Shown here: positions 5,403 through 5,417 of the stretch, one piece after another
Numbering within the stretch: the stretch's first letter is position 1
Layout of the letters: every line of letters begins with the position of its first letter
DNA from: an uncultured Ellagibacter sp.
GTDB taxonomy: Bacteria > Actinomycetota > Coriobacteriia > Coriobacteriales > Eggerthellaceae
Length of the DNA stretch: 5,417 bases
Assembly: GCA_934661105.1 (NCBI GenBank)
Contig: CAKUIV010000128.1
Location: 1 to 5,417, forward strand
Reading direction: 5' to 3'
Notes under the pieces: generated by a model
Database searches by the model: none
Told to the model about the DNA's origin: nothing
Seen by the model: only the letters and a program-made list of their open reading frames with translations
Position numbers and translations under genes: made by a program

Positions 5403-5417
5403 GCCTGCCCGACTAGG

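Noticed and set aside
1..5417. CRISPR array, insertion sequence, toxin-antitoxin or defence genes
   Set aside because: No spaced direct repeats, transposase motifs, terminal inverted repeats or small gene pairs of such types were seen on either strand.

Overview
The window is ordinary bacterial chromosome with moderately high GC. It carries four intact protein genes, one tRNA gene and compact intergenic regions holding hairpin terminators. Ribosome binding sites of the AAGGAG type, GTG as well as ATG starts, a tRNA with an encoded CCA end, and the style of the proteins point to a high-GC anaerobe. A Coriobacteriia/Eggerthellaceae member is my best guess, but this is inference from general appearance, not from a marker gene.

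Layout from left to right. Positions 26-70 are a strong intrinsic terminator for a plus-strand gene that lies off the left edge. Positions 121-1593 (plus) encode a MepA-like MATE multidrug exporter. A long hairpin at 1597-1634 separates it from the convergent minus-strand genes. These are, in order of transcription, a 644-residue DUF2207 membrane protein (5123 to 3189), a terminator (3168 to 3135), an EamA-type DMT transporter (3099 to 2188) and a small shikimate-kinase-family P-loop kinase (2215 to 1688). The last two genes overlap by 28 nt and are probably translated from one message. A short region at 5124-5186 holds what look like divergent, overlapping promoters for the DUF2207 gene (minus) and for tRNA-Ser(GCU) (plus, 5187-5277), with a small inverted repeat between them. 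The tRNA is followed by its own terminator (5288-5313).

The last 104 bases (5314-5417) contain no gene I can support but are densely structured. There is a possible three-way-junction fold at 5321-5379 containing an inverted 11-nt copy of the tRNA T-arm core, a second hairpin with a perfect 9-bp stem, and a GC-rich palindrome at 5385-5402. This is the least explained part of the window. It may be a tRNA remnant, an integration scar beside a tRNA gene, or a structured RNA leader.

I see no CRISPR array, insertion sequence, toxin-antitoxin pair or defence system. The proteins are two transporters, a small-molecule kinase and an uncharacterised membrane protein. Nothing in the sequence links them into one pathway beyond the overlapping transporter-kinase pair. 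The kinase lacks some residues expected in a true shikimate kinase, so its substrate is an open question.
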